Of a DNA stretch of 64,000 nucleotides, positions 7,420-17,258 are shown one piece after another (position 1 is the stretch's first letter; each line of letters starts with the position of its first letter). This stretch comes from RBG-13-68-16 sp041494245. Its GTDB lineage: Bacteria > Acidobacteriota > Thermoanaerobaculia > Thermoanaerobaculales > Thermoanaerobaculaceae. The DNA lies in the NCBI GenBank assembly GCA_041494245.1, contig JBGQAK010000006.1, forward strand, positions 124,001 to 188,000, in the 5' to 3' direction. Made by a program: the position numbers and the translations under genes. The notes under the pieces are model-generated. The model did no database searches. It was not told the DNA's origin and saw only the letters and a program-made list of their open reading frames with translations.

Positions 7420-8411
7420 CCGCGCTCCGCGAGGGCGAACACCACCTCAAGCATACCTTCAATGCCCTCGCCGCTCACCGCGGAGATCACCACCCAGGGC
7501 ACGCCGAGCTCTGCGGCCAGGGCGGCCAGCTCACCCGGGCGGCCGGGGTCCGAGAGGGCGTCCGTCTTGGTCCCGACCAGCAGGGACGCGCGGCCGGCCA
7601 GCGCTGGGTCGTGGAGAACGAGCTCCTGCCGCAGTACCTCCACCTGGTGGCGCACCGGCTCCGGGCTCGCCAGGTCGACCAGGTGCAGCAGCACGCGGCA
7701 GCGCTCGATGTGCCGCAGGAAGCGGTGACCGAGACCGGCGCCCGCGTGCGCCCCCTCGATGAGGCCCGGGATGTCGGCGAAGACAAGTGAGCGCGCGCCG
7801 CCGTCCCGGCTGACCACGCCCAGCTGGGGCTCCAGGGTGGTGAAGGGGTAGTCCGCGATCTTGGGGCGCGCCGCCGACACGCGTGCAAGAAGCGTTGACT
7901 TGCCGGCGTTCGGGAGCCCCACCAGGCCAACGTCGGCGAGCAGCTTGAGCTCGAGACCGATGTGGCGGTCTTCGCCGGCCTCGCCCGGCTCGGCAAACCG
8001 GGGCGCCTGGCGCGTCGGGGTCGCGAAGTGCTGGTTGCCTCGCCCGCCCTTCCCGCCCCTCGTCACCACGGCCTCCTGTCCCTGGGCGACCAGGTCCGCC
8101 AGCACCTCGCCGGTGTCCACGTCGCGCACCACCGTGCCGAGCGGGACCTCGATGACGACGTCCTCGCCGGAGGCGCCGCTCTGGTTGGAGCCGCGCCCGT
8201 GCTCGCCGCGCTCGGCCTTGACGTGATGGCGGTTGTAGAGGTGTGCCAGGGTGCTCCAGTGCGAACTGGCACACACGAGAACGCTGCCGCCGTGGCCGCC
8301 GTCGCCGCCGTTGGGGCCGCCGCGCGGCACGAACTTTTCGCGTCTGAAGGCGACACAGCCTCGCCCCCCGCTGCCGGCCTTCGCGAAGAGGTGAACTTCG
8401 TCGAGAAACAT
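7416..8411 (-). CDS. obgE: Obg-family GTPase
   Basis: A 331-aa GTPase needed for late 50S assembly and the stringent response. The glycine-rich OBG fold comes first (GSGGRGCVAFRREKF, PNGGDGGHGGSV, GGKGGRGNQHFATPTRQAPR). The G domain follows: G1 GLPNAGKST near residue 165, G3 FADIPGL, G4 GTKTD and G5 ISAVSGEG. It lacks the C-terminal OCT/TGS extension, like many short Obg proteins. It lies downstream of rplU and rpmA in the canonical order and is coupled to nadD by an ATGA overlap. Confidence 0.96.
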   Translation of the reverse strand: MFLDEVHLFAKAGSGGRGCVAFRREKFVPRGGPNGGDGGHGGSVLVCASSHWSTLAHLYNRHHVKAERGEHGRGSNQSGASGEDVVIEVPLGTVVRDVDTGEVLADLVAQGQEAVVTRGGKGGRGNQHFATPTRQAPRFAEPGEAGEDRHIGLELKLLADVGLVGLPNAGKSTLLARVSAARPKIADYPFTTLEPQLGVVSRDGGARSLVFADIPGLIEGAHAGAGLGHRFLRHIERCRVLLHLVDLASPEPVRHQVEVLRQELVLHDPALAGRASLLVGTKTDALSDPGRPGELAALAAELGVPWVVISAVSGEGIEGMLEVVFALAERG

Positions 8412-8431
8412 CAGGCCCTGGGGGGCGCGTC

Positions 8432-8689
8432 CTAGGCGGCGGGTTCGATCTGGACGAAGCGGCCCAGCCGCCCGCGGTCGCGGAAGCGAATGCGGCCCTT
8501 GATCATGGCGAAGAGGGTGTCGTCCCCGCCCCGGCCGACGTTGACGCCCGGCTTCCAGGGCGTCCCGCGCTGCCGCACGATGATCGTCCCTGCGTTCACG
8601 AACTCTCCGTCACCGCGCTTGACGCCCAGCCGCTGCGCATGCGAATCGCGCCCGTTGCGGCTCGAACCCTGACCTTTCTTGTGCGCCAT
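8432..8689 (-). CDS. rpmA: 50S ribosomal protein L27
   Basis: An 85-aa ribosomal protein near the peptidyl-transferase centre. The N-terminal MAHKKGQGSSRNGRDSHAQR and the GTIIVRQRGTPWKPGVNVGRG core are textbook L27. There is no Firmicutes-type cleavable leader before the glycine-rich start. It sits between rplU and obgE, on the same strand. Confidence 0.97.
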   Translation of the reverse strand: MAHKKGQGSSRNGRDSHAQRLGVKRGDGEFVNAGTIIVRQRGTPWKPGVNVGRGGDDTLFAMIKGRIRFRDRGRLGRFVQIEPAA

Positions 8690-8778
8690 GTTTCCTCCAC
8701 CCAGGGGGCGGCGACATCGACCCGTCCCCTGCGCCCCGCAGCCCCCGCGCTAGGCGCACGGGAGGCCGCGGCGCCCTG

Positions 8779-9096
8779 CTACGCCTCGATGGCGTCGATA
8801 CGGACCTCGAGGAGGTCCTGGCGGTGACCACGCGTACGCCGGAACCCCTTGCGCCGCTTCTTCTTGAAGATGATGATCTTGTCGCCGCGAAGTTCGCGCA
8901 CCAGGGTGGCCTTGACAGTGGCGCCTGCCACCGTCGGGCTGCCCACGGCCACGCGTGCGTCATCGCGGAGGAGCAGCACGCGGTCGAAGACGACCTGGCT
9001 GCCGGGCTCCGCCCCGGGCCACACGCGCTCCACCGCGATGCGCTGTCCGACCTCCACGCGGTGTTGCTTGCCTCCAGCTTCCACGATTGCGTACAT
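8779..9096 (-). CDS. rplU: 50S ribosomal protein L21
   Basis: A 105-aa L21, which binds 23S rRNA and partners with L20. It begins MYAIVEAGGKQHRVEVGQ and contains FDRVLLLRD and the IIIFKKKRRKGFRRTRGHRQ RNA-binding box. It is the first gene of the rplU-rpmA-obgE-nadD-rsfS operon, with a sigma-70-like promoter at 9130-9158. Confidence 0.97.
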   Translation of the reverse strand: MYAIVEAGGKQHRVEVGQRIAVERVWPGAEPGSQVVFDRVLLLRDDARVAVGSPTVAGATVKATLVRELRGDKIIIFKKKRRKGFRRTRGHRQDLLEVRIDAIEA

Positions 9097-9129
9097 ACTG
9101 GCTCCCGCCCGAACGTTCGGGGAACAAGC

Positions 9130-9158
9130 TTTTTAGCACAACCCCGCCGGGGTGTCAA
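9130..9158 (-). promoter_or_regulatory. Sigma-70-type promoter of the rplU operon
   Basis: On the minus strand TTGACA (9153-9158) and TAAAAA (9130-9135) are separated by exactly 17 bp. They end 33 bp before the rplU start, in an otherwise gene-free gap (9097-9249). The -35 is a perfect match and the -10 is 4/6. Confidence 0.6.
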
Positions 9159-9249
9159 ACGCCGGCGCCTCCCGTCTTGGCCCTCCAGGAGCGTACCTGG
9201 GCCGGACGACCGCCAAAGCGGGCGCCGGCGACCGGGCAGCCGCCTGCCT

Positions 9250-10152
9250 TCAGCGCTTCTTCACCGCAACATCGGCCAGCAGGCCGAGAACCAGAGCGAG
9301 GAGGGTGGACACGGTAAGCAGCACGGTCTTGTCGGTCAGGTTGTGTTCCCAGAACACGTCCCACACGGCGAAGGCAAGCGCCGGCACCCCCAGGCCCACG
9401 GCGACCGGCACGAAGACCCTGAGCGGGGCGAAGTACACCACCGCCCGGACCAGGCACGCGAGCAGACGGAGCGTGTCGCGCACCGGTTTGAACTTCGAAG
9501 CACCGGTGCGTGCTCCGTAGGCGACGGGGAACCACCTCATCTCCCAACCGTCCAGCAGGCCGACCATGGTCAGCGTGGTGGTGAACGAGAAGCCATCCGG
9601 AAACAGACCCAGCGTCGGCCTCACGAGGTCGCGCTGGAAGCAGCGCAGGCCCGAGTTGAGGTCGGCGATCGGCTGGCGAGCGAGCGCGCCGGCGAAACGG
9701 GTGATGAGCCGCTTGACGAAGCGCCGCAGCGGCTGAACGTGGCCGACACGCACACCGACGACCTGGTCCGCTCCTTCGTCGAGCAGGCGCAGCATCGCCG
9801 GCACCTCGGCGAGCGAGTAGGTCTGGTCCGCATCGACGACACACACGTGCGGGCTGGCGGCCGAGCGGATCCCCCGCTTGAGCGCCGCCCCATACCCCCG
9901 GCTCACCTCGACACGCACGACCCGCGCGCCCGCTTTCTGCGCCAGCTCTCCCGTACCGTCGGTCGAGCCGTCGTCGACCACGATGATCTCGAACTCACCA
10001 CCGCCCGGGTGCGATCGGAGGGTGGCCGCCACCTGCGTGACCACCTCACCCACCGCGCCCGCCTCGTTGCGGGCGGGGATCACCACGCTCACCCACGGCG
10101 CGGGTGATCCGCCTCCTTCGGGTCCGAACCCGTTGGATCGCGTCACGTGCAT
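9250..10152 (-). CDS. Family 2 glycosyltransferase, polyprenol-phosphate type, with two C-terminal TM helices
   Basis: A GT2 enzyme of about 300 aa. The nucleotide-sugar fold is clear: VSVVIPARNEAGAVGEVV, IIVVDDGSTDGT, a VVDADQTY DxD-type motif, and NSGLRCFQRD. Two hydrophobic segments follow at the C-terminus (about 240-295). This layout matches dolichol- or undecaprenol-phosphate sugar synthases (DPM1/ArnC-like), which load a sugar onto a lipid carrier at the inner membrane. The ATG at 10152 overlaps the stop of the large membrane glycosyltransferase upstream, which could use that lipid-linked sugar as donor. Substrate sugar is unknown. Confidence 0.8.
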   Translation of the reverse strand: MHVTRSNGFGPEGGGSPAPWVSVVIPARNEAGAVGEVVTQVAATLRSHPGGGEFEIIVVDDGSTDGTGELAQKAGARVVRVEVSRGYGAALKRGIRSAASPHVCVVDADQTYSLAEVPAMLRLLDEGADQVVGVRVGHVQPLRRFVKRLITRFAGALARQPIADLNSGLRCFQRDLVRPTLGLFPDGFSFTTTLTMVGLLDGWEMRWFPVAYGARTGASKFKPVRDTLRLLACLVRAVVYFAPLRVFVPVAVGLGVPALAFAVWDVFWEHNLTDKTVLLTVSTLLALVLGLLADVAVKKR

Positions 10153-12089
10153 CCCTCCAACACGAACACCTCGGCCGGCCCCTCGACCGTCATCAGTCCC
10201 AGGCACCCCGCGAAGAAGGCCGCCAGACGCGCCCGGGCCGCGGGCGAGAGAGGGGCGAAGTACTCGGCACGCCGGTTGAGCGCCGCGATGCGCTGGGCCT
10301 CCTGCGTGTTGAACAGCACGTGGGTGATGCCCATCGCGTGAAGGCGCACGCCGATCTCCGAGCCGCTGCGGCTCGCCTCGGCCAGCTCGGCTAGGAGTGG
10401 CGTGTGAAACGGGTCCTCCACCACGACGCTGCGCTCGATGCCGAAGCAGCGCGACTCACCGACCAGCAGCAGCCGGGCGTCGGGCGGGAGCTCCCGGTTG
10501 ACGAAGGCGACCGCGGGCCAGTAGGTCGCGTACCGGCGCAGCAGCTCGCTCCCCGACTCCCGCCCCAGCGTGCAGGCGACCCGCGTCAGCTCGAGCGGGG
10601 AGAGCCCACCCAGGATGCTCCAGGCGAGCACCCCGGCGAGGAGCGCCCGCAGCCACGGGCGCAGCGGCCCCGCTGCGGCCACGACCCTCCGCCACCCTGC
10701 GGCGGCCAGCGCCGCCAGCGGGACGAGCACCGGCACCAGGTAGCGGCCGAGCAGGGGGCCGGCGCCCCATCCGGCGAGGCCACCCAGCGCCACTACGCCG
10801 AGCAGGGCCTCGGCGCGACGCCGGGGGCGCAGCGCCGCCCAGGCGGCGAGCGGCAGCAGCGCCAGGTAGACGGGGCCGATCGAGCCTGCGTCCCCTGCCG
10901 GTGCGAACGTCCCGAGGGTGAGGAAGCGTGCGGGGTCGGGAAGCGAGGCCGAGGTGCGGGCGATGCGATCGCCCAGATCTGCGGGTCCGCCGGAGGCCTC
11001 GGCCGTGGCAAAGACACCCGCGAGGAACGGGTAGACCGGGTTGCCCGTCGCGCTCCAGTTGCGCGCCATCCAGGGGGCGAATGCGATCGCTGCCCCTGCC
11101 ACCCAGAGCGCCGCAGCCCGCAGGCGCCGGCCGCGCACGGCCAGCAGCGCGAGGAATGCCGGCACCGCGACAGTCGCAAGCGCGAGCACCTTGCACCCGG
11201 CGGCCACCCCCGCAAGCGCCCCTGCCAGCACCCACCACGCCGGCCGCCGCACTCCGGCGTCGGGATCCGTCACCATGAGCAGGCAGGCCCCGCCGAACGC
11301 CGCCACGCCCAGGTCGGCGGCAGCCCACGTCGAGCTCACCAGTACCGCCGGCGTGGCGGCGAGGACCGCAGCCGCCCACCACGCCGCCCGTGGTCCCGCC
11401 GCCCGCCACGCCAGCACACCGGCACAACCGGCCGCCACCGCCCCCATCCACCAGTGGATCGCCTGGGCCGCCCACGGGCCCAGGGAGGCGAGGGGGTACA
11501 CGTAGAGCAGGCCCATGTTGGCAGGCAGGTACGAATAGCCCTGGCGCGCGAACGTCACCAGGTGGCCGGCGCGCAACCACTGGAACGGAAACGCCAGGTG
11601 GTAGTGGAGCTGGTCGTAGAACGGCGACGCCGTCGGAACCGCCAGCAGGCTCACGGCCCACGCCAGTACGAGAAGGGCGACGGGGAGCCGCGCATGGCGC
11701 GGCACTCCGAGCAGCGGGGGCAGCACCCGCCGGGCGAGGAAGCCCCCGAGGCCCGCCAGGACCATCAGCAGCGCGGTCACGACGACCGGCCGCAGGACGC
11801 CCGCGACCGACGCACCGGCCGCGGCTGCGATCAGGCCCGCCGCGCCCCAGGCGAGGACCACCGGCAGCCCCGACCATCCGACGGCCCAGGCGCCGGACAG
11901 CCATCTCCACAGCAAGGCGCCGACCGCGAGGCAGGCGAGGGAGAAGACCCCGAGCCACGCGGCGAGGAGGACGAGCGCGAGCAGCGGCTCCGGCGTGTCG
12001 ACACGCTGGTACCGCCAGAGCACGACGCCCATCCACGCGAGCAAGGCAACGAGAACAAGGTACCTGGCCCGTAGTCGGCCGGAGGCCAT
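10143..12089 (-). CDS. Large polytopic membrane glycosyltransferase (GT-C/ArnT-like)
   Basis: A 648-aa protein with about 12 hydrophobic helices and a soluble C-terminal domain from about residue 530. The first large loop contains PFYDQLHYHLAFPFQWLRAG, and a later loop has WSATGNPVYPFL. These fit GT-C enzymes that take sugars from polyprenyl phosphate (ArnT/PMT/GT39-like). The same D-x-x-x-YHL-x-x-P and GNPVYP motifs recur in the genes at 12226-14028 and 41027-43057. ATG at 12089 is used; a GTG lies one codon upstream. The overlapping downstream GT2 probably supplies the lipid-linked donor. Acceptor unknown. Confidence 0.65.
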   Translation of the reverse strand: MASGRLRARYLVLVALLAWMGVVLWRYQRVDTPEPLLALVLLAAWLGVFSLACLAVGALLWRWLSGAWAVGWSGLPVVLAWGAAGLIAAAAGASVAGVLRPVVVTALLMVLAGLGGFLARRVLPPLLGVPRHARLPVALLVLAWAVSLLAVPTASPFYDQLHYHLAFPFQWLRAGHLVTFARQGYSYLPANMGLLYVYPLASLGPWAAQAIHWWMGAVAAGCAGVLAWRAAGPRAAWWAAAVLAATPAVLVSSTWAAADLGVAAFGGACLLMVTDPDAGVRRPAWWVLAGALAGVAAGCKVLALATVAVPAFLALLAVRGRRLRAAALWVAGAAIAFAPWMARNWSATGNPVYPFLAGVFATAEASGGPADLGDRIARTSASLPDPARFLTLGTFAPAGDAGSIGPVYLALLPLAAWAALRPRRRAEALLGVVALGGLAGWGAGPLLGRYLVPVLVPLAALAAAGWRRVVAAAGPLRPWLRALLAGVLAWSILGGLSPLELTRVACTLGRESGSELLRRYATYWPAVAFVNRELPPDARLLLVGESRCFGIERSVVVEDPFHTPLLAELAEASRSGSEIGVRLHAMGITHVLFNTQEAQRIAALNRRAEYFAPLSPAARARLAAFFAGCLGLMTVEGPAEVFVLEGCT

Positions 12090-12225
12090 CACTCAAATTC
12101 TAGCCCAGACACGTTTTCCGGTGCTCCGCCCAGCGGGTCGAGCGATGGTGGAGGCAGCCCCACGAGGGGAACGGCAGCGACCCGGGTGGGCAGATCGGGC
12201 TCGGAACCAGCGGCTCCGCGGCGCC

Positions 12226-14028
12226 CTAACGGTTCGGCACCTCGCCAACGTGGCCGGGAGCGGCCGCGCATCGGGTCCGGAGGGCCCTGATCTCGAGGGA
12301 GCCCTCGCGCCACAGAGGGGACGTGCAGTTCGACAGGAAGGAGTACCACCGCCCGGCAGCACGCGGGTCCTCGAAGCGCATGACCCGGTAGTCGGGCCCG
12401 CCCAGCCGCTCGAGCTCGGACCAGCTGATCAGCAGGTGGGTGAACCCCGCTCCGCGCACGTGGGCCGCCACCGACCCCGCGTCGGCGGCACTCTCGACCA
12501 TCTCCTGCGCGAGCTGGGTGTCGTACGGCGAGCTCACGTGGTGCGGGCGCGGGCACCCCCACGAGCGCCCCTCCCCCACCACCAGTACACGGGCATCGGC
12601 TGGGAGCAGCCGGCCGCACGCGCGGTACGCGGGCATCGGATCGTCGACGGTCAGACGTTCGCGCCACGACTCCGCCGTCACCGTGCCGGCGCGCAGCTCG
12701 GCAAGGCGGAGCGTCCCGGTCAGGAAGACACCCAGGGTGAGGACGCCGTGGGCGAGCGCGAGGCCGAGTGCGCACACCGCCGTGCGTGCGGGCCAGCGGC
12801 CCAGGCCCGTAACACCGGCCGCCGCCAACGCCGCCATCAGCGCCGCGACCGGCAGGGCGTACCGAGTCGTCTGGGAGCTGAAGAACCACGCAGCGGATGC
12901 GAGCGCGACCGCACCGCCGAGGAGGCGGACGCGCACCTCTCCCTCGCCCCGTCGAAGCAGGGCGGCCAACGCGAGGGGAACAGCGAGCAGGAACCACCAC
13001 CCAAGCCCTTCCGGCGGCACCACGAGGCGGGCGAGCGCTGCTTGGAGGGTGCCGCCCTGCACCCCCTCGCGCACCAGCGCCTGGTAGCGCTGGTCGTCTC
13101 GGAGTGACCAACCAGAACCCCCGAGCACGCTCCATAGGAGCGGGAACACCGGGTTGCCGGTCTCCACCACGTTGCGTATCCACCAGAACGACGACGCCCC
13201 GAGCGCCAGGGCGCCCGCCATGAGCAGCCGGAGTCTTTCTCGGGCGCACAACACGAGGGCGGCCACGCACACCGCCGCCACCGGCAGCGCCGCCTGGTAC
13301 TTGACCGCCAGCGCCAGCCCCCAGGCGGCGCCGATACCCACCCAGTCCACGCCTCCTTCCCCGCGGGGCTCGGTGAGCAGCTGCACCGAAACCACCACGC
13401 TCAGCACCACCAGGTGATCCACGGCGGCGAGGCCGGCGATCCAGGAAGCGTGCCAGCACCCCACCAGAAGCGCCGGCGCGAGCCACCTCCACCCGCCCGC
13501 GCCGAGGTTCTTCGCCACCCGCGCAAGCGCGACCAGCGTCACGAGGAAGGTTATCCAGTGCAGCCCGGCCGCCGCCTCCGGCAAACCAAGCCCGACAGGG
13601 AGAAGGAAGACCGTCTGGCCGGCGAGCGGGAAGTGGCTGAAGGTGCTGTGCGTTACGGTCCCGAAGCTGCCGTTGGTCAACCAGCTCCACGGAAGGCCGA
13701 GGTGGTAGACGAGGGCGTCGTAGAAGAACGGTGGAGTCAGCCAGAGGAGCGCGCCGCCGGCGGCGGCGAGGGCATAGCCGATCAGCGTCCCCACCGGTTT
13801 GCGAACGTGGAGTGCGGCGCGCACGCATCCGATGGCGAGGACGGCGAACCCGACCACGACTGCCGGCCACGGCCCGGCGAGCTGGCCGGCGAGCGCCACC
13901 ACCCACCAGAGCAGCGTCCACCCCCGCACCCAGCGGTCGCCCCCCGACCGGCCACGCAGCAGGTCGCCGAGGCCGGTGAGACCCGCCGCCATGGACGCGG
14001 TCAGGAGCAGGGCCGCGAGGGTGTGCAC
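12226..14028 (-). CDS. Large polytopic membrane glycosyltransferase, paralogue 2
   Basis: A 600-aa polytopic membrane protein with the same design as the gene at 10143-12089: repeated hydrophobic helices, first-loop motif FYDALVYHLGLPWSWLTNG, and loop ETGNPVFPLLW. Its C-terminal soluble part has LPADARVLVVGEGRSWGC and ends with a cysteine-containing segment. The start is GTG at 14028, preceded by an AGGGAGG ribosome binding site. The 130 bp between this gene and paralogue 1 holds no recognisable gene. GT-C-like function is inferred from topology and the shared loop motif. Confidence 0.6.
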   Translation of the reverse strand: MHTLAALLLTASMAAGLTGLGDLLRGRSGGDRWVRGWTLLWWVVALAGQLAGPWPAVVVGFAVLAIGCVRAALHVRKPVGTLIGYALAAAGGALLWLTPPFFYDALVYHLGLPWSWLTNGSFGTVTHSTFSHFPLAGQTVFLLPVGLGLPEAAAGLHWITFLVTLVALARVAKNLGAGGWRWLAPALLVGCWHASWIAGLAAVDHLVVLSVVVSVQLLTEPRGEGGVDWVGIGAAWGLALAVKYQAALPVAAVCVAALVLCARERLRLLMAGALALGASSFWWIRNVVETGNPVFPLLWSVLGGSGWSLRDDQRYQALVREGVQGGTLQAALARLVVPPEGLGWWFLLAVPLALAALLRRGEGEVRVRLLGGAVALASAAWFFSSQTTRYALPVAALMAALAAAGVTGLGRWPARTAVCALGLALAHGVLTLGVFLTGTLRLAELRAGTVTAESWRERLTVDDPMPAYRACGRLLPADARVLVVGEGRSWGCPRPHHVSSPYDTQLAQEMVESAADAGSVAAHVRGAGFTHLLISWSELERLGGPDYRVMRFEDPRAAGRWYSFLSNCTSPLWREGSLEIRALRTRCAAAPGHVGEVPNR

Positions 14029-14070
14029 CTCCCTATTGTGCGCGAGTCGGGCCCGATCCGGACCCAGCAG

Positions 14071-14844
14071 CTACAGAGGCTCGTAGAGAGTACGGCGCTG
14101 GCGGGGCGTGAAGCCGCCCGTCTCGTCCTGCAGCTCGCGCACACCAAGGAGGTGCTCGACCCGCGCCGAGATCGGCTCACCCACCCCGAACATCATGGTC
14201 GCCGCGGTGCGCATCCCCAGGCGGTGCGCCTCGTGGTGCACGTCCAACCACTGCGAGGTCGAGGCCTTGGCCCGCAGCCAGATCCTCTTGCGGGTTTTGT
14301 CTTCGAGGACCTCCGCGCCGCCGCCCGGGATCGACTCCAGGCCGGCGTCCCGCAGCCGAGCGATGACCTCCGGGAGGGGCATCCTCTCCGCCTTGGCGAT
14401 GAAGTGGATCTCGGGCACCGAGAACTCGTGCAGGTGCACGACGGGGAAGCTCGCCTTGAGGTGGCGGAGGAGCCCCTCGTAGAACGCGAGGCGCAGGCCT
14501 GGGTGGACGCCGCCCTGGAGCAGGTTGCCGGTGCCGCCGGCGGCGATGGTCTCCTCGACCTTCTTCGCGATCACGTCGAAGGGGAGCACGTAGGCGTCGG
14601 CGTCGCCCGGCTTGCGGTAGAACGCGCAGAACCGGCAGCGGTACACGCACACGTTGGTGTCGTTGATGTTGCGGTCCACGATGTAGGTCACGACCTCGGC
14701 CGGGTTGAACTTGAACCGGAGGGCGTGGGCCGCGGAGGCGACGCCCTCAAACAGCGCGGTGAGCTCGGCACCCGAGAGCCGTTCTCCCCCTGCCGCGCGG
14801 GCAGCAACTGCACCCACACCGGTGTCGTGCTTCTCGCATAACAC
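14071..14844 (-). CDS. mqnC: Cyclic dehypoxanthinyl futalosine synthase, C-terminally truncated
   Basis: A radical-SAM enzyme of the futalosine menaquinone pathway. Clear MqnC features are VTYIVDRNINDTNVCVYRC, the CxxxCxxC cluster (CVYRCRFCAFYRK), GGTGNLLQGGVHPGL, SIPGGGAEVLEDKTRKRI, TAATMMFGVGEP and RELQDETGGFT. The family normally continues for about 100 residues after GGFT (starting near AFIPWPFQP). Here it reads PRQRRTLYEPL and stops. The other two frames downstream do not restore the motif, so the 3' third seems deleted, not frameshifted. The GTG at 14844 is preferred; an upstream ATG at 14931 would add repeat-derived residues. mqnA lies directly upstream. Activity of the short form is doubtful. 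Confidence 0.8.
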   Translation of the reverse strand: MLCEKHDTGVGAVAARAAGGERLSGAELTALFEGVASAAHALRFKFNPAEVVTYIVDRNINDTNVCVYRCRFCAFYRKPGDADAYVLPFDVIAKKVEETIAAGGTGNLLQGGVHPGLRLAFYEGLLRHLKASFPVVHLHEFSVPEIHFIAKAERMPLPEVIARLRDAGLESIPGGGAEVLEDKTRKRIWLRAKASTSQWLDVHHEAHRLGMRTAATMMFGVGEPISARVEHLLGVRELQDETGGFTPRQRRTLYEPL

Positions 14845-14859
14845 GGCCTCTATTGCGGC

Positions 14860-14880
14860 TCTGTGCCCTGTGCCCTCAGG
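14860..14880. repeat. Single arm of the GGGCACAGGG repeat
   Basis: CTGTGCCCTGTGCCCTCAGG lies at the mqnA/mqnC junction and covers the mqnA stop region. It is the reverse complement of the strings in the elements at 2432-2521 and 15722-15852. Confidence 0.5.
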
Positions 14881-15676
14881 CGGCACGCCAGATCTCCCGC
14901 CGGGAGGGGAGCACCCCCGCGGCCGCGGCACGCCGGAGAAACTCCTGCAGACCCTCCCGCTCGGCCTCGCCGAAAGTGTAGGTCAGGGTCTCCCCGAGGT
15001 ACTGCCGGGTCTCTTCGCGTTCCACGCCGTGCGCCTCCGCCCACCGGGGGAGGAGATCCTGCCAGTGCTCCCTCGCGTACGCGAGCGAACCCTCCAGCAG
15101 TGCGTCGACGCCGGCCGGCGCCCCGGACCTCACCCCCCACACGGCAAAAACGAAAGGCAGGCCGGTCCATTCCACCCAGGCGGCGGCCAGGTCGATCTCG
15201 TCGAGGCCGGTACGGCCCTGCACGTGCAGGGCGGGGTCGCCGATCAGTACCGCCGCGTCCGCCCCGGCCAACATCCCCTCCAGGGGGGGCCGGGCCTCCA
15301 CCACCCGCGGCCGCACCCCCCAGCGCTCCGCGAGGAGCAGGCGCGCCAGCGCCACCGACGAGCGTGATGCGGCGTGGGCGGCAAGGGTCCGCACGTTCTC
15401 GAGCGGCACCCGGGAGATCAGCAGCACCGATCGCACCTCCTGCCGGGCGGCCACGCCCAGGGTGGGAAGCGCACGCACACCGGGGAGAAACGGCAGTGCA
15501 GCCGCCGGCACCAGGCCGGCCATGGCGCCTCCGGCGCCCAGCTGCTCGGCGCACTCGGAAGGCTCCGCGGTGGAGAAACGGTAGGCGAACGGCGCCGGCA
15601 ACCCGGCCTCGAGGCCGGCGAGCAGCGGCCTCGCGTTGAGAAACCGCACCCCCACGATTTGGATCGCGTCGCTCAT
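14876..15676 (-). CDS. mqnA: Chorismate dehydratase (futalosine pathway)
   Basis: A 266-aa MqnA/MqnD-fold protein that dehydrates chorismate to 3-enolpyruvylbenzoate, the first step of futalosine-route menaquinone synthesis. The start IVGVRFLNARPLLAGLE, the PSECAEQLGAGGAMAGLVPAAALPFLPG pocket, SVALARLLLAERWG, and AAVLIGDPAL followed by LAAAWVEWTGLPFVFAVW match MqnA. The N-terminal VRFLNARPL corresponds to the usual VxYLNxxPL. mqnC follows directly. Confidence 0.92.
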   Translation of the reverse strand: MSDAIQIVGVRFLNARPLLAGLEAGLPAPFAYRFSTAEPSECAEQLGAGGAMAGLVPAAALPFLPGVRALPTLGVAARQEVRSVLLISRVPLENVRTLAAHAASRSSVALARLLLAERWGVRPRVVEARPPLEGMLAGADAAVLIGDPALHVQGRTGLDEIDLAAAWVEWTGLPFVFAVWGVRSGAPAGVDALLEGSLAYAREHWQDLLPRWAEAHGVEREETRQYLGETLTYTFGEAEREGLQEFLRRAAAAGVLPSRREIWRAA

Positions 15677-15721
15677 TGTCTTGGCGACCGCGGCGGGGGT
15701 GCCAACGACAAGCCACTCGGC

Positions 15722-15845
15722 ACCAAGGGCACAGGGCGCAGAGCACCGGGCACAGGAAAACGCATCGTCGGCGTTTCGAAAGGAAGAGCCGTGAGGGTGG
15801 GTTGGGAAACGGTTCCCTGGGCCCTGACCCCAGTGCCCTGTCCTC

Positions 15846-15852
<7 letters not shown>
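15722..15852. repeat. GGGCACAGGG-family inverted repeat between mqnA and rho
   Basis: The left arm (15722-15756) reads AGGGCACAGGGCGCAG and CCGGGCACAGG. The right arm (about 15813-15852) reads CCCTGGGCCCTGACCCCAG and GTGCCCTGTCC and runs over the rho stop codon. The arms are inverted around about 55 bp. It fills the gap between the rho and mqnA genes and could form a strong hairpin in the transcript downstream of rho. Confidence 0.55.
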
Positions 15853-17231
<1,379 letters not shown>

Positions 17232-17258
17232 GTCACGACTCCTTCTCGGAATGAGTTG

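Noticed and set aside
10404..12074. Long plus-strand frame over the membrane glycosyltransferase gene
   Set aside because: Its product is almost entirely Arg/Gly/Gln/His with no hydrophobic core; the opposite strand encodes a regular polytopic protein.
12090..12225. Possible gene or RNA between two membrane glycosyltransferase genes
   Set aside because: No convincing frame or fold beyond a TAGAAT box close to the 12089 start.
14029..14130. A frameshift hiding the rest of mqnC
   Set aside because: I translated both other frames after GGFT; neither gives the expected FIPWPFQP-type continuation, and the next gene starts within 50 bp.
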